From DATLFP01 sp035540955 (GTDB taxonomy: Bacteria > Actinomycetota > Acidimicrobiia > Acidimicrobiales > CADCSY01), in the NCBI GenBank assembly GCA_035540955.1, contig DATLFP010000212.1, positions 1 through 21,243 of the forward strand: DNA of 21,243 nucleotides, in the 5' to 3' direction. The translations under genes and the position numbers were made by a program. The notes under the pieces were generated by a model. It did not search any database and was not told the origin of the DNA. It saw nothing but the letters and a program-made list of their open reading frames with translations. Shown piece by piece: positions 21,122 to 21,243 of this stretch (position 1 is its first letter; each line of letters starts with the position of its first letter).

Positions 21122-21243
21122 GTGTCGCGTGAGCGCGTGGGCGCGTCGGGCGGGGGTTGGGAGCGGAGCTCCCTCGGGGCGTAAGCCCCGAATCAGGTTC
21201 TGGCTGTCAGGCGGCGGACTGGAGGGTGACTCGGTAACCGAGC
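21122..21243 (+). ncRNA. Hairpin-rich right edge, possible 5' end of a structured RNA (group II intron candidate)
   Basis: After the DinB-like stop there is no gene, but three perfect hairpins: GGGAGC/GCTCCC (21159-21164 with 21168-21173), CGGGGC/GCCCCG with a GTAA (GNRA) loop (21175-21180 with 21185-21190), and CTCGG/CCGAG (21230-21234 with 21238-21242). A GTGTCG at 21122 resembles the GUGYG-like 5' end of group II introns, and GNRA loops are common there. No intron-encoded protein is in view because the window ends. The first two hairpins could instead be a terminator for the DinB-like gene. Confidence 0.3.

Noticed and set aside
21159..21190. Simple intrinsic terminator for the DinB-like gene
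   Set aside because: Possible, but there is no T-tract and the structured region continues to the window edge, so it is listed as a candidate structured RNA instead.

Overview
This is about 21 kb of GC-rich DNA with strong third-position GC, many GTG starts and actinobacterial gene families: a NarL-type regulator, an RsbW-like ATPase, an NfeD/SPFH pair, a GYD protein, a STAND ATPase, and a polysaccharide deacetylase with 'DGGVFAFGDA' repeats. I infer an actinomycetote, possibly of the Acidimicrobiia. No rRNA, tRNA or CRISPR array was seen. Most genes lie on the minus strand.

Layout. At 1-3408 there is a partial plus-strand gene end, a six-helix membrane protein, and a two-gene unit: an RsbQ-type alpha/beta hydrolase translationally coupled (GTGA overlap) to an RsbP-like PAS-GAF-GGDEF diguanylate cyclase. 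At 3409-6390 no intact gene is visible. The stretch begins with an AT-richer, hairpin-rich part and continues with truncated and frameshifted pieces of a methylenetetrahydrofolate reductase, a histidine kinase, an aminoglycoside-phosphotransferase-like protein and a DinB-like protein. At 6391-8576 lies an NfeD protease/SPFH operon. At 8640-9262 is a small wreck: a tyrosine-recombinase tail with a stop at its catalytic tyrosine, a 65-residue protein, and a frameshifted nucleotidyltransferase fragment.

At 9499-12373 one minus-strand run holds an endonuclease/exonuclease/phosphatase-fold protein, a NarL response regulator and an RsbW-like ATPase with a PAS domain. At 12469-13427 are two NTF2-like proteins. 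At 13484-16768 is a large STAND ATPase without a recognisable DNA-binding domain. At 16896-19357 are a GYD protein without a good start, a pyrE with two compensating frameshifts, and a secreted deacetylase. At 19521-21107 are a duplicated ABM-like protein, a broken esterase and a DinB/mycothiol-type protein. The last 120 bases form strong hairpins, one with a GNRA loop, perhaps the 5' end of a structured RNA such as a group II intron.

The most interesting system is the RsbQ/PAS pair. In Bacillus this pair drives a PP2C phosphatase in the energy-stress branch of the SigB pathway; here it appears wired to c-di-GMP synthesis. A second theme is recurrent one-base frame breaks, including in the core gene pyrE. 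They may reflect real decay or an insufficiently polished assembly, and the sequence alone cannot decide.
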